Below the pieces are notes generated by a model. That model made no database searches, was not told where the DNA came from, and worked only from the letters and a program-made list of their open reading frames with translations. From Amanita rubescens (Eukaryota; Basidiomycota; Agaricomycetes; Agaricales; Amanitaceae), in contig WION01000206.1 of assembly GCA_015039365.1 (NCBI GenBank), positions 1 to 64,000 of the forward strand: a stretch of 64,000 nucleotides of DNA, given 5' to 3'. The position numbers and the translations under genes are program-made. Of the stretch, positions 1 through 11,534 are shown piece after piece. How positions within the stretch are numbered: the first letter of the stretch is position 1; the number at the start of each line of letters is the position of its first letter.

Positions 1-2363
1 CAGATTCGTATAGCGTCTTCAGGGATCGCACGTCCAGATCTGCAATAGATTTCGCCCCGGACGAGACATTTCCAATAGGCGATCCCGTACGGAACCCCCG
101 CTGGCTATTAGCAAACTTGGCAGCCCGAACCTCTGGAGAAGGAAGGATATTCCACAGAGGCAAGAGGATGGATGTAACTTTAGCAACGTTCACATCAAGA
201 GGAACGTTGATCTCTACCGGAGGTAGAGGAGCAGGTGGCTGCGCAGGAGATTCAGTAAGACGCCTGTTGAGTTCAAGCGCCGTCATATCCCGAGCTCTCC
301 TAGCCTCCTCTAGTTCCATCTGTAAGGCTTCCCGCTTGTCTAAACCGCTTCGGATGTCGTTTTCCAGTCGTCGTCGCAGTAACGTCCACTCTTCTTCGGT
401 TTGTGCATGCATTTCCAGCTTGCTATGGACCTTTTGCAGATGGGAACCAATAGCTTGCACTAGTCCCGGCAGCGACGAATCCCTGGAGAAGAACGCAATC
501 TCATGTGCCTGCATGAGCTCATCCACGGCAGCGAGCCCATCCTCCAGCTCCTGGCCTGCTGCCCGCAAAATCTCCAAATCTTCTTCCTTCTGCCTCTCCA
601 GCTCTTCCTGTAGCCTAGCCAGGTCCTCCATCTTTTCATCCTGCACTGCAGCTCGCTCTCTTTCCCACTGTTCTCGTTCGTCTGACCAAGAATCCATGAG
701 TTTCTTGATCTCCTGCTCTTTCTGTTCCAGTTCGCTCTGCCTTTTTTCTATCTCTTCCGACAAAGCTTCTTCTAGTTGTATTGTCTCTTCCTTTTTTTCC
801 TCCAGTTCCCTCCGACTTTTCTCCTTCTCCTCAGACAAAGCATTCACCAGTTGTTTTATCTCCTCTTCTTTCTGCCCCATTTCGCTCCGACTCCTGCCCT
901 TCTCCTGCGCCAGTGCTTTCTCAATAAGAGCGGCTTCTCCATTCCGAGATTTCACCTCACTGAGTAGCGCCTCCAACTCCTCCACACGCACGCATCGCTC
1001 CTCCAGTCGTATTCGTTCCTCTTCCCATTGATTCCTGTCGTCAAGATGCTGCTGCTCGAGACTCTCCAACTTGGGCAACTCCCGCTCCAAAGCAGAAATA
1101 GTTTCCTCGGCACTTTGCAACTCCAACGTCATCGTCGTCTCTACCTCTTGCTTTTCCAAACGCAAGACGGACAACTCTCGTTGTAGCTCGGCTTGCTTCT
1201 TGCCCGCAGCCGTCAAAGCCTCGGTTGCCGCCTTTAGCTTCTCCTCTAGAGTAGTTATCTCTGATGCAGCAGCATCTGGCGTCCTCGCTCGTTTCGGAAT
1301 GATCGCATCGACATGTCCTGCAAACAAGTGTGCTCCGTCGAAACGAGTAGAGGTCGAAGCGGCCGACATCACTGATCTCGACGGGGATAGGGATGGTGTA
1401 CCGTTTTGGATGGGAGAGTTGTAGCCAGAGTCGCGAACGCTCTGTTTTGGCGCCAACTTTTTCTCCATGTTCCGCACTGAGAGGCTGAGGACGCTCGCAC
1501 GGTGCTCCATCAAGCGTCTATGCACCTCGTTGGCTCTGTGCGAGACACGCAGGAGTTCGGCTTGAGCAGTATCAACCCGCTTGTTCGCCGCTTCTAGTTG
1601 GTCCTCGGATCGCTTAGATACACTGTTGGACGAGTTCATCTTGACCAGTGACTTTGCAGCATCCCGTATTTTGGTCTCTAGAGCAAGCTTTTTGGTTGTT
1701 GCACTAAGGCGGGATTGCAGAACATGATGCTCCTGTAATAACCTAACTGTTAAATATAACACGGAGATGGAATGATTATAAATCCCTACGAGCCTTTTTA
1801 AGTTCTTCCACCTCTTCCGAGGTAAGAATATCGTATTCCCGGCTATCGACCATAGCCTCGCTAGCGAGCAGACTGATAATCAACTCATCGCGAGTATTGA
1901 GTAACGTCGATGATCGTTTCCAATCTGGCCTCAAGTCTACCTCGGTATCAACCTTGGGCACAGACTTTCTCGACAATAAACGGCTTAGGCCTATATGAGG
2001 TGACGATGATGGCGTTAGGGCGGGTGAACTAGTCCGAGTGCCATTCTGCTTTCCAGAGGTTGAAGAAATAGACGACGTCAAACTCCTCGTACGAGAATTA
2101 ACCTGGCTTTCGTTCGAGCTCTGTGGAGGTGCTTTCGGCTGTGGTTTTTGCTTCTTTACCAGTACCAGAGCGGGGGTTACTGAGGCGGGAGGACTGCCTT
2201 CAGGCAACGCATTGGTAGGTGGCCATGACGGGCCAGAATTTGGAGAGAATAAGCCTGGGCTTATCAGAGGCGGGTATCCGGAGTTGTCAGATAAATTGAG
2301 AGGGGTAGGTTGAGAGGAAGACGAGCCAGTCGCAGCGCTCAGGAACTTGCGGACACCATTCAT
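1..2363 (-). CDS. Usp1-domain coiled-coil protein, 3' end beyond the window
   Basis: The start at 2363 opens a Ser/Pro/Thr-rich N-terminus. It is followed by the segment RDELIISLLASEAMVDSREYD and SEEVEELKK, which I recognise as the core of the fungal 'Up-regulated during septation' (Usp1) domain. One 43-nt intron fits (about 1748-1790); the frame resumes at LLQEHHVLQSRL and then stays open to the window edge. The remainder is a long charged coiled coil with repeated E/K/Q heptads (about residues 250-650), so a rod-like structural protein is expected. In Schizosaccharomyces the domain name comes from septation-induced genes; the exact role here is inferred only. The C-terminus is missing because the gene runs off the left edge. 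It is divergent from mdm34, with 86 bp between the two starts. Confidence 0.82.
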
Positions 2364-2380
2364 GTGCAAGCTTTGAATGA

Positions 2381-2427
2381 CCCTAACCCTAATGTATGGC
2401 CACAAATGGGCATGCGCTAGGGTTAGG
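2381..2427. promoter_or_regulatory. Paired telobox-like TTAGGG motifs in a divergent promoter
   Basis: Two CCCTAA units in a row lie at 2381-2392. A TAGGGTTAGG stretch in the opposite orientation lies at 2418-2427. Together they form an inverted pair in the 86-bp gap between the Usp1-domain gene and mdm34. Such short interstitial telomere-like boxes are known binding sites for TRF/Tbf1-type Myb factors in fungal promoters; that role here is inferred. Confidence 0.45.
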
Positions 2428-2449
2428 ATTAGGTAATGAAGATCTTCTC

Positions 2450-4593
2450 ATGTCGTTCTCATTCAGTTGGCCTCACTTTTCAGACCAGTTCCATCATGAT
2501 GCCATTCAGATGCTCAATAACGCCCTTAACAAGGGAAGCAAACCCCCAGTTATCGCGGACAAGATTGAGGTAGTCGAGCTGCACATGGGCACTCAGGTAT
2601 GCACATGATTTCTGTCCAATACCAACCCGGTCTTGAATTCACCAGCCGCCCGAGTTGGAAATCAGAGATATCGGTGACCTTGCAGTGGACCACTTCCGTG
2701 GAATATTCCGTTTGACTTACGCTGGAGATGCTCACCTAGTGCTCAAGACTAAAGTTCAGGTACATTTTTCCTGCTCTCGTGCTATCTGGCCTCATGCGTA
2801 CTTTAGGCTAATCCACTCAATCATAAACAACCAGATATTCATCTTATGACCGGATCGCGTGGAATTCTCGCCGCAAAGCAGCCTCTGGTTGTTCCAATGC
2901 TGCTCCGCCTTTCACATTTCCGGTTGAGCTCATATGTTGTCCTTGTTGTTTCGAAGCAGAAAGGGATTACACTTGTATTCAAGACGGATCCACTCCAGAA
3001 CGTCGACATCAACAGCACCTTTGACTCCATCGGCGTCATACAAAAATTTATACAACGCGAAATTGAAGGCCAACTACGGCAAATGTTTCGCGAAGATCTT
3101 CCCGGATCATCCATCGTCTAAGTCAGCAGTGGGTCAGTCCAAAGTCGAAGCACCCTACTTGACGAAACGTCCTCCTTTATCAATGAGGCAACCGCAGGAC
3201 GCTGCATCTATGCCCGACTTATCGCATCGCTCCGGAATGTCGAACCTGAGTGTGGCGGCAGGCTCAGAGGCCTGAATCGGTTGGGGTACCGCGGCCACGG
3301 TCCATATCAGGAATGTCCTCCAGAAGTGCAAACAACCGAACGCCCAAGCCCGAGTTTTCCGCGGTATCCACCAGCAAGGCCAGCCCAACCACCGCCCAGC
3401 TAGACCCTTTTTCCGATATTGAAAACTATGATCCCACTTATGGCCTACGACCTGAAGGGCTCCCCATCAAGAGTGGCTTTCGGCACTTTAGCAGTTTGTT
3501 CACGCCAAATAATGGTCTTGCCGGACTTCAGGAGGAACCATCAGATGCGGATGCAGACGATGACGACGAGGTGACTTCGTTTGATATGGTCGATTGGATG
3601 ACACGGCGCCCGAGATGAGTCCGCCACCGAGCGTGGAGGAAGATCGAGAGACGGAATACGAGACTACTCCCGCTGTCGGCGGCGGAACAATTACGCGGCC
3701 GCGGATCATACATGCGCAGTCCAGGTCATCCCCGCCTTCGTTATCACCACAAGCATCCAGCTTGGGGCCTTTGAGTGCGGGCCCATCTATGACCTCGCGG
3801 CACTCGAGTCCCCTCTACAACCCGTATTTCTCCGAAGCACCATATTCAGCACCGCCTTTCCGCTCTAGCCATAATGATCCAGCTCACGACGAGCTTACAA
3901 GTCAAGTACCACCAGGCCCATTCTCGACGACATCTGAAGAAGTTTCTGTTTCTTCCCAATCCCGTTCTCGCCGACTGTCTGTTTCATCCATGACTTCTCA
4001 AGCTCCTTATACTTTCTCACCAGGGACATCCCCACCTAGCGAGTTTCCTTCTGCCACTTTATCAACTTCTCCTCCCAACAACCCCAAAATTGTCTTGCGC
4101 CCTTCACTTATGACTAATAGCATTCGTCATCTATCCACTCTCAGCCATTCAAATCATACTCTCTCCCCTTACACCCGGTCTCTTGCCCACTTTACGGTTC
4201 GCAGGCGTTCCTCCACGTCCGTTGACGACTTCGCTCTCTTCGGAACGACAGCCGGTAAAGGCGAAACGGAAGCGGACATATCGATTAGGCGGTACCAACA
4301 ACATGCAGCAGGCACAAAAAGATGGAAGGCTACCCGGGCCAACAACCACAACCGACCATGACGTGCCCACAACTCGTCCGTCATCACCGCCACCTCCCTC
4401 TGAATTTGACGCTTCGGACATGGACCTTTATTTCCGTTCTCACGACGACTCGGCACCTTCGAACCGCCAGACACCATCTGCTGTCCATCGTTTACGCCAG
4501 CGACACCATCTTCTGTTTTTACCCCGCCACGTACTCCTAGAAGCTAGCCGTTTATTCATAGAGGACTGTTGTACACGTATTCATTCTATCTAA
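2450..4593 (+). CDS. MDM34: Mdm34, ERMES complex subunit (reading frame interrupted)
   Basis: Exons 2450-2596, 2646-2759 and from 2807 encode a clear Mdm34 N-terminal SMP lipid-transfer domain. It starts [14 protein letters not shown], continues with [32 protein letters not shown] motifs, and ends in [17 protein letters not shown] and [15 protein letters not shown]. Mdm34 is the mitochondrial outer-membrane part of the ER-mitochondria encounter structure and works with Mmm1, Mdm10 and Mdm12. From about 3107 the conserved reading changes frame several times (near 3107, 3135, 3260, 3592 and 4200), although family motifs persist: [73 protein letters not shown]. No splice sites explain the changes. 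Either the assembly has single-base indels or this copy is a young pseudogene. The last exon end is approximate. Confidence 0.85.
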
Positions 4594-4719
4594 ATTACCC
4601 CCCTCCTCATCGTCTCGTATACTATTATACCAATATCGTACACTATATTGCATTGGGTTAGAAAGGAGTTCATCTATTTGTACAAATCCAATCAAAGCGT
4701 TAATCGAGTCCAACCCAGT

Positions 4720-7700
4720 TTACATGTTGAGCTTCATATCAGGCATAGCTGAAGGCATCAATGCGGGTGAAGAAGTACTAGCAGTGACTTCAAACTCATC
4801 GACTAAAAAACGTTCGTTACTCAGCGCATGACGAAAGAGCTACACAAAACGAAGAACAACGTACCATGCATACTTGGCAATCTACTCGTATTCAACCTCG
4901 TAGCCGGAGCCTGACGCAACTGCCTAAAATCATTAGCAACATACGTCTTGGTCAAACCTGTCGCAGCCGGAGACCTCAAAATTGCCGTTGGAGGTGAAAT
5001 CACTACGCCAAGCAGATCGGGGGTTTTGACACCCTTTGGCGTGGATGGCGTAGCTGCTCCGCCCTCCTCCTTCGTTTCGCTTTCCTGCTCTGCACCCCCA
5101 CGGTGATGGTGGTGGTGGTGGTGCCGTTTCAACAAATCTTCCACCTCTGCAAGAGACATTGAAAGTGTTTCGGGCAGCACGATCAGAGGAGGCACCTTGT
5201 CCGCTTCCTCTGACAAGTCTTTGACAATCATCTTCTCTCGAACGGTGGCCAATAACTTGGACTGTGGCTCGTGTGATGGGTTTGCTTGATTTAACAACAG
5301 AGCGCTTTCTATCGCGTAGCATAGCTGTGAGAAGGCTTTAGGTGCCAGGCCGTATAATAGAGTAGCTCGATCTTCATCGTCAACGCCTTTTTGATCCTCC
5401 TTGGTAAGCCATTCGAGTATCGCCAACACTTCCCCTGCTAACGTTGCATCTATGCTTGAATGTAGATCCGCCAGGGACGACAAGAAGCGGGCCAACTCAA
5501 ACCTCAAAGGATCCGAAGTATAGGACGGGGACGTCTGCTCTTTCAACATGGTGAGGATCTTCTGCATCGCATCAGAGAGATAGAGTCCCTCCAGTTGCAC
5601 CACCCTTAGGTATTCAAGCAACACGGATCGTTTCAGTCCTTCCCCGAACACGCCTACATTCTCCGCCAAAACTTTGACAATGTTCATCAATGGTTGACAA
5701 GTCACGTTGGCATCTAACAACGCCCCTAAACATTGCGTCAACGTCCTTGATAGATCATCTGTGGACGCGATTGCATCGATGCACCAAGCAGCTACGTCCG
5801 ACCGAGGCGTTATCAACTCGTGTAGCACACAAAGTGCCAGATAAACCTCGTGTTGCAAGACGATCCGTTGATCAGTCGACGACGACGACAAGTGCCCCGT
5901 TAGACGCTCCAATATCGTCAACGCATGCTTCAATTCTTCCGCCAGCAACCATTCTCCTATCCCAATCGTTCCCTGGTCCAACTTGATCAAACGTTTTAAG
6001 AGATGAACACGGTTCTCGACATCGAGAAGACGAGTGAATTCCTTGAGCTCCATCAACACGGTTGGTAGTACGAGAGTCACCCAATGAGATGGTTCTTCCG
6101 TCTCTGTTTCCGGGAGAGGCAGAAGAAATTCTATCATAGCATGAATTTGCAAGACATGATGAACTGGGTCCCTTCCACTGCTCCTCTCAGCATGCTTCAG
6201 CAGCGTCCCTAGAATAACTTCCGCGCCGAGCTTGTCTGGCTCAGCCGTAACCTCCGGCTCCGACAACGCACGCAAGAATTCTATGCAAGCTTGTCTAGCC
6301 TCTTGTGCAGCCACACACGCCGTATTACTTTGCGAATATTGCGAGTCCGCCATACCCGCACAAGCAAACACGTCGGCAATCCAAATTGTCGCCGTCCCCA
6401 GAGACCTAACATTAAGAGGAAACGCTACCGTCAACTTTCCCAACACCCGCAACAAGTCCTCGGAAGTTCGAATAACTGTTCCGTTAAAGCCTGGTTCACA
6501 GGCCCCGGATAGAGGTAACTGAGAAACGAGCGTTGAGATCTTGCGAAATCCCCATCACTATTTCGATTAGCCTGATATTCAAGTCTTGTTTTTGTTCAGA
6601 CCAGAACAAGTCGACTGCGTGCCATTCCCCTTCATCTTCCGCGTCTAGACTGTTCAGTAGGATGACAAGTGATACCCGCAGAGTCCTCAGTCGTCGTAGA
6701 GAAAGGGGATTATCGCTCTTGAACGCAATCTCTTCCAACGCGGCGGACAGTCCGTCTTCTGCTACCAGAGCCACCTTGCGCAGCGTGAGACGCTCTCCAT
6801 CCGCAATAAATGACAATGGAGGCTTCAGGGATAATATAGTTGATACCAGGTCATCGTGCAAAATTGAATGAGGTTCTTGCGCGAGGTTGACTAGGACACG
6901 CTCCGCCAGGGTACCGGAGTTCCGCGGAATCGCATTGTCTGATGTGATCCATCCCAACGGCGCGTGAGTTGTCGCAACAATAAAAGATGGTTAACGATCT
7001 AGTCATCATCGTCAGCGCCAGTGATTCAAAAAAAAAAAAAAAAAACTTACCTCTCGATAACCACTCACGTTTTGCCACAAGTGCAAAATAGCAAGAGACT
7101 GTTCCCGACACGCATCATGCCCTATGCTATCTGACCACGCCCAAACCGCCAAAACGCTGGAAACGCCCACAAAGGCTCTCACGAATGCTATAAATTCATC
7201 ATGCCTGACGGAACCTGTTTTCTCACTGAGAAGTAAGGGTGGCGTAATTTGGGAGGGTGGTACGGCAATTTCGGCAAGTTTTGCCGGAAGTACGTCGTGT
7301 ATGGTCATCGACTCGAGCCAGATGCCAAGAGATTGTTCACCAGTCCCAATATCTTTTAACAATCGGGCGGAATCGTAAAAGTTGCCGTGAGAATTGGAGA
7401 TGGCGTCTTCAAACAGTTCCCAACCACGTATTCGAGATGTCAAGCGGTTAATGGCATATTGAGTGTCCCTGTCAGTTCTGGGACCGTCCCTGGCTTCCCC
7501 CAATAGTTCGAGGAAGGCTGGGTCATTGAAGCGTCGTGCAATGTCTACATTGGCCGCAGCATCAAGTAGCCGATCGGTGTTTGCCTCGTCCAACACGTTT
7601 GCATCAAATACCATGTCAAGATCTAGGCTTTGCTGCTGTACCAGTTAGTTTATCCTCGCATAATAGTTTCTAATCTTACAGACCAAGAGGATCCTGGCCA

Positions 7701-8661
7701 TTTCTGGAAATTGAGACGCAGATATGCTGAGCAATTTTGCAATATAGTAAGCTTGGTCACTGTCCTGGTAGATGATTTAGACTGTGTGGCACATAAACAT
7801 TGATTCGATGACCTTGGGTCCAATCAAATCGGCGACCCTTGCAGCAAACGCCTCTAGAGCCTCAATCGTAGTATCTTCCGGTAGGGGCCTAGATAGGTTC
7901 TGCACAACACTCTCAAGATCAAAGGCTGTATCATCTCGGTCGATGTATGCGTGTAGATAAGGGAAATCTGGGTGGTCCCAATCATCATTCGATGGTTTTA
8001 GACAAAACATGAGGCGAATGACTAGCGATAGAGATGGTGATTCCGGCATAAGCAGCAATAGTGTTCTTGCAAGTGCCAAAGGGTCCGAAGAATTGGCAGG
8101 ATCCACTGCTTTCGTCAGTGGCACAGGTTCGGGCAATTGTAATGGCTTGGCGTCATACACGGGGGCGGGAGTGATGTCCGAAATGACATTGCCATATACC
8201 GCCAAGGACAGTTTCTGAAAGTCACCCTTGATAATCATGAGCCGAGTAGCATACTAGACTCGGTTATGAGGACGTGTTCCTGAGATATAAAATGAACGTA
8301 CCTCGGTGCCCATGTCAACCGAGAACTCGACGAGGCCGCCTGAGTAAGCGATGACAGAGGGGATTAGCTCATTAACGGGACGTTGTTTATCCTTGTTCGA
8401 CTGGGGATGGATTGGCTGTGCATTGAAAAAGACCTGGAGGTAGAATGCGGTTGGTTCGGTGGACCTGTTGAAATAATATATGAGATTAATAAACGAAATT
8501 AAATTGAGCGCTTACGCGATAATATCGGGAACATGTGCAAAAGGGTGTGCACCGGAAGGGAATATGCGAATTTCGGAGACGTGAACTGGAGCAGCAAACC
8601 TGACTGCAGCAAGTTTAGACGGAAGGTGAGGCTGAAGCGTTGACCAATGCAATAAAGGCAT
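4720..8661 (-). CDS. Virilizer-like protein (VIR_N domain), probable m6A-writer component
   Basis: The start at 8661 gives MPLLHWSTLQPHLPSK, then RFAAPVHVSEIRIFPSGAHPF and AFYLQVFFNAQP, the signature of the Virilizer N-terminal domain. In animals and plants Virilizer is the scaffold of the METTL3/METTL14-WTAP m6A complex in the nucleus. The rest (about 1000 residues) is helical, ARM-like sequence. A His7-8 run lies at about 5110-5130 and the C-terminus is Ser/Pro-rich. Supported introns are 8465-8515, 8254-8301 and 4803-4864, with less certain ones near 7765-7810, 7630-7680 and 6990-7045. The frame breaks at about 6958 (RQLTRR to GWITSDNAIPR) and about 6495 (SVTSIRG to CEPGFNGTVIRTSEDLL). Both fit small indels and neither fits a splice site. 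The stop at 4720 follows a short last exon ending MPDMKLNM. Confidence 0.75.
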
Positions 8662-8734
8662 GACGAAAGGTGTTTACGTGATAAATATTTAATTCTGCCT
8701 GCCCTATTTCTACCATCCGAAATACCTCCCTGCG

Positions 8735-9274
8735 TCATAATAGTGCTGCGGCCATTTCTTTGACATCACTGATGACCGCCATGAATCTCTGATACCCATC
8801 CTCTGTTGTAATGTCCGTATCCCACCTCTCTACTGGGACTGTGTCAGTATTGGAAGATGGCGCAATGTAGCTGGGAGTTAAACGGCTGGTTGCCTTGTCC
8901 AGGTGATAAAATGCAAGCCTTTGTCCCATGGCACTGACGCCATGAAGCCTATGTGTCGAGATGTCCTCGTAAAGGGCAAGAAATCTGGCCCTCATCTCCG
9001 CGTCTGTGTCGACTCTGGTAGAAATGAGGTCGATGTGGAGAGGGGATTTAATTTCAAGGAAGAAGACGGGCAGATCGTTCACTTCGACGACGTAGGTAAA
9101 GACGGAGTCCACCACACCAAGATCGGGAAAAGGGTACCGTGGCTCGACGTCAAAGTGATGTTCGGGGAAGCACACTGTATGGAGGATCTGGTAGAACACC
9201 CCGTAGTACTTGTTGTCGATGGGGGTGTCGTTGGGGATGCGAGCGAATTGGTCCAGCATGTATTGAGGCAACAT
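8735..9274 (-). CDS. Small protein with a possible PD-(D/E)XK nuclease-like core
   Basis: The frame of about 180 residues starts at the first ATG (MLPQYMLDQFARIPNDTPIDNKYYG). It has no intron inside the supported part. Its centre reads VVDSVFTYVVE, then VFFLEIKSPL: an Asp followed by E-x-K on adjacent beta strands, the pattern of the PD-(D/E)XK nuclease fold. I recognise similar sequences (NDTPxDNKYYG, FFLEVKPP, then a conserved Trp-Asp near the C-terminus) as a large, uncharacterised family in agaricomycetes. An upstream exon cannot be excluded, because the same frame stays open without an ATG to about 9370. It is tandem with the Virilizer gene, 73 bp apart. Nuclease activity is inferred from the motif only. 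Confidence 0.55.
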   Translation of the reverse strand: MLPQYMLDQFARIPNDTPIDNKYYGVFYQILHTVCFPEHHFDVEPRYPFPDLGVVDSVFTYVVEVNDLPVFFLEIKSPLHIDLISTRVDTDAEMRARFLALYEDISTHRLHGVSAMGQRLAFYHLDKATSRLTPSYIAPSSNTDTVPVERWDTDITTEDGYQRFMAVISDVKEMAAALL

Positions 9275-9530
9275 GGTCGGTCTGAATGTCTCAGACTCCA
9301 CGAAACACGGAGTCTTGAGTGATTGTATGCCGAGCGATATGACGCTGCTCTCTCTTCGTTGCTCTCATCTGGCCACAAATCCATGGTTTGCCTCCGAGGA
9401 TGAAGATGTAGCAGCAACCCGTATGGAATTCCTTGTGGTCCTGGAAGATCAGGTTAATTCAATGGGTTCTCTCTCCGATCATAGTGTCATTGTCATGCTA
9501 TTTTCCCAAAAAACCTGATTCATTTCCTAG

Positions 9531-9852
9531 GCCGTTTTTATGTTATTCGGTCAATGGGTTCGCGTCGTCAGACAAGGGATCAACGCCAAAAGAATGAACC
9601 AAAAGGGCCCGGGCAAACCAGCTTTACAACCAGGCGGAAGAACAGTTACTCCGAGTCGACTCATTGCTGTCGAGCATTGATCAACACCTTATAGCAAGAG
9701 CGGCCTTCCAGTGCAAGGCGTATGCCAGATCGCTCATGAATTGTGAGAGTCAAATATTGACAACCCAACAGCAGTCGCCGCAGAACGAGGATCTTCCGAA
9801 CTACTATGAAAAGCTGCACGAGATCGAAGGCTTATACTGGTACCGTCTCTAG
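9531..9852 (+). pseudogene. Isolated fragment resembling the FAT domain of ATR/Mec1 kinase
   Basis: After an acceptor-like TTTCCTAG the sequence reads FGQWVRVVRQGINAK. It then changes frame, and continues RANQLYNQAEEQLLRVDSL, ARAAFQCKAYARSLMN and DLPNYYEKLHEI before losing similarity and stopping at 9852. The string AAFQCKAYARxLMNxExQI...YYEKLHEI matches my memory of the FAT region of fungal ATR-type PI3K-like kinases. No kinase domain or further exons are nearby and the piece is about 100 residues, so it looks like a dispersed gene fragment. An upstream exon-like stretch at 9311-9471 ending at a CAG/GTTAAT donor may belong to it. Confidence 0.55.
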
Positions 9853-10306
9853 AGCGTCAGACGAGAGCACTGGACGTTGGACTTCTGCGCAAAGTTGCTG
9901 GGAATTACGATTACGAAAATCTCCTGATAACATATTGAATACCATCTAGGCTTGTTGCGCTGTCTTCGAGCTTTAACCCATCTAAATGTTTGGACTAGAT
10001 AACCACCTCTGATGACGGAAACCACATTTTGGAAAGGCCCTGACAGTCAAGCTTATTTAAAATGGAGTTACTATCGTAGATGTTTGAAATTTATATTGAA
10101 GTTTGCCGAGTTACCGGTTCCAACAGATCCGAGGGTTGAGGGAAAGAATATGTTATACAATTATTGAACAGTATGGACAAGTGAGAAATCACGGCTACTA
10201 GTATTACTATTAGTAATACGTGTGACGATTCATTCGGAAGTTTCCGCCCGCAGCTGTCACGTTCCTCCCCAAAAGAGAGAGGCCACAAATCCCGTTCGCC
10301 TCGAAA
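9853..10306. other. Intergenic, nothing recognised
   Basis: There is no convincing coding exon on either strand between the ATR-like fragment and ORM1. The stretch just before 10307 presumably holds the ORM1 promoter. Confidence 0.6.
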
Positions 10307-11220
10307 ATGAGCCGTCCAACCACCATCAAGCTCCCTCCTCCTATCGACATTGCAGCCGCCGCTGCAGCTGCAGCTGCTTCCCCATCTCTTAAACTATCTT
10401 CGCGCTCACGTCCTCGTAGTGCTAGCATTGTCAAGGTAGAAGAAGTAGGCGACCATTCCGTAGAAGAGGTTCTGGATCGCAGTGCTTACGCAAATATCAA
10501 TGCCGACTGGGTCAATGCAAAAGGTACTCCTATCCCTCACTTTTCCCAGATGCGCATTGCTCATTCGACTCCTAGGCGCTTGGCTAATGCACATCGTTCT
10601 CATCACCGGTGGGAAGATCATTATCGATACTCTGCCGGGAATGACGCAGCAAATCAGTTGGACGCTCGTCAACTTGATATATCTTGCAGTCTGTGTTTCA
10701 TACTCGCCATTTATAACTATTCACATTTTACAGCTGTCATATCTCATGTTCCACTGGGTCACCGGTATACCCTTCGAACGTGGCGTACATGCCGGCGCAT
10801 ATGATGACCTGACACTCTGGGAACAAATAGATGACGGTGCCCAGCATACGCCCGCAAAGAAGTGGTTATTCTCCGTTCCTATTGTTCTGTATGTACTTTT
10901 AGCAACCCTATTCTTGACCCCCTCTGACGCACTCCAGTTTCCTCGCCTCGACTCACTACACCAATTATAACCCCTGGCTCTTTGCTATAAATCTCTCAGC
11001 TCTCGTATTTGTGCTGATACCGAAACTTCCTCAGGTACGTCGTGGTTCCTTACGCCAACGTTGTTCTCATTTATCTCTTTCTTAGCTCCACCGCCAGCGA
11101 CTGCGTTTCCTGCCAAAGGAACCATCTGGAATAGCAACCCCCGTTACTCCAAGCTTCCCGTCATCCAGAGCATCGACCCCTGGCGAATTAGCGGATTTGT
11201 CCGAGTCACGTTTCCGCTGA
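10307..11220 (+). CDS. ORM1: ORM1/ORMDL family, regulator of serine palmitoyltransferase
   Basis: Five exons (10307-10523, 10576-10688, 10734-10888, 10938-11034, 11086-11220) join in frame to 238 residues. The order is an Ala-rich, Ser/Arg-rich N-terminus, then SIVKVEEVGDHSVEEVLD, NINADWVNAKG, AWLMHIVLI, IIDTLPGMTQQISWTLVN, YLMFHWVTGIPFE, YDDLTLWEQIDDG, FLASTHYTNYNPWLFA and LIPKLPQLHRQRLRF. These are the hallmarks of ORMDL proteins: ER membrane, four transmembrane segments, inhibition of serine palmitoyltransferase, sphingolipid homeostasis. The N-terminal serines correspond to the region phosphorylated in yeast Orm1/2. The second intron uses the donor GTCTGT. No frame defect is seen. The gene is convergent with MTD1. 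Confidence 0.95.
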
Positions 11221-11534
11221 CCGTGTGGTCACCTGGGTCCCTTCCCCCTTTATGTTGATGACGGACTCCCTGCCCTGCCTATTACCCAACTCACACCGGA
11301 ACATGGAACCCCTCGAAAATAATGATTGACCCCGAGCACCTTTCTCCCTCGAATGCTGTCTATGATGATTCCCTTCTTTGTATTTTACGTTTTCTGGGTA
11401 CATGGACTGCCAACTTGGCCCCTAAACTTGCTCATCTAGCAGTCCCTGACAAATTACTCTATACCCTATTATTGGGGGGAAGCCGTGGACGTGTGTTTAT
11501 AGCCTTGCAGACGTAGCCTATGGAATAAAACACG
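11221..11534. other. Convergent 3' flanks of ORM1 and MTD1
   Basis: This 314-bp gap lies between two stop codons on opposite strands. It presumably holds both 3' UTRs and polyadenylation sites. No gene is seen. Confidence 0.6.

Noticed and set aside
117..1424. Long Ser-rich open frames on the plus strand
   Set aside because: They are the antisense of the Glu/Lys/Gln-rich coiled coil of the Usp1-domain gene.
2846..3114. Minus-strand frame across mdm34
   Set aside because: It is the shadow of the strongly conserved Mdm34 SMP domain on the other strand.
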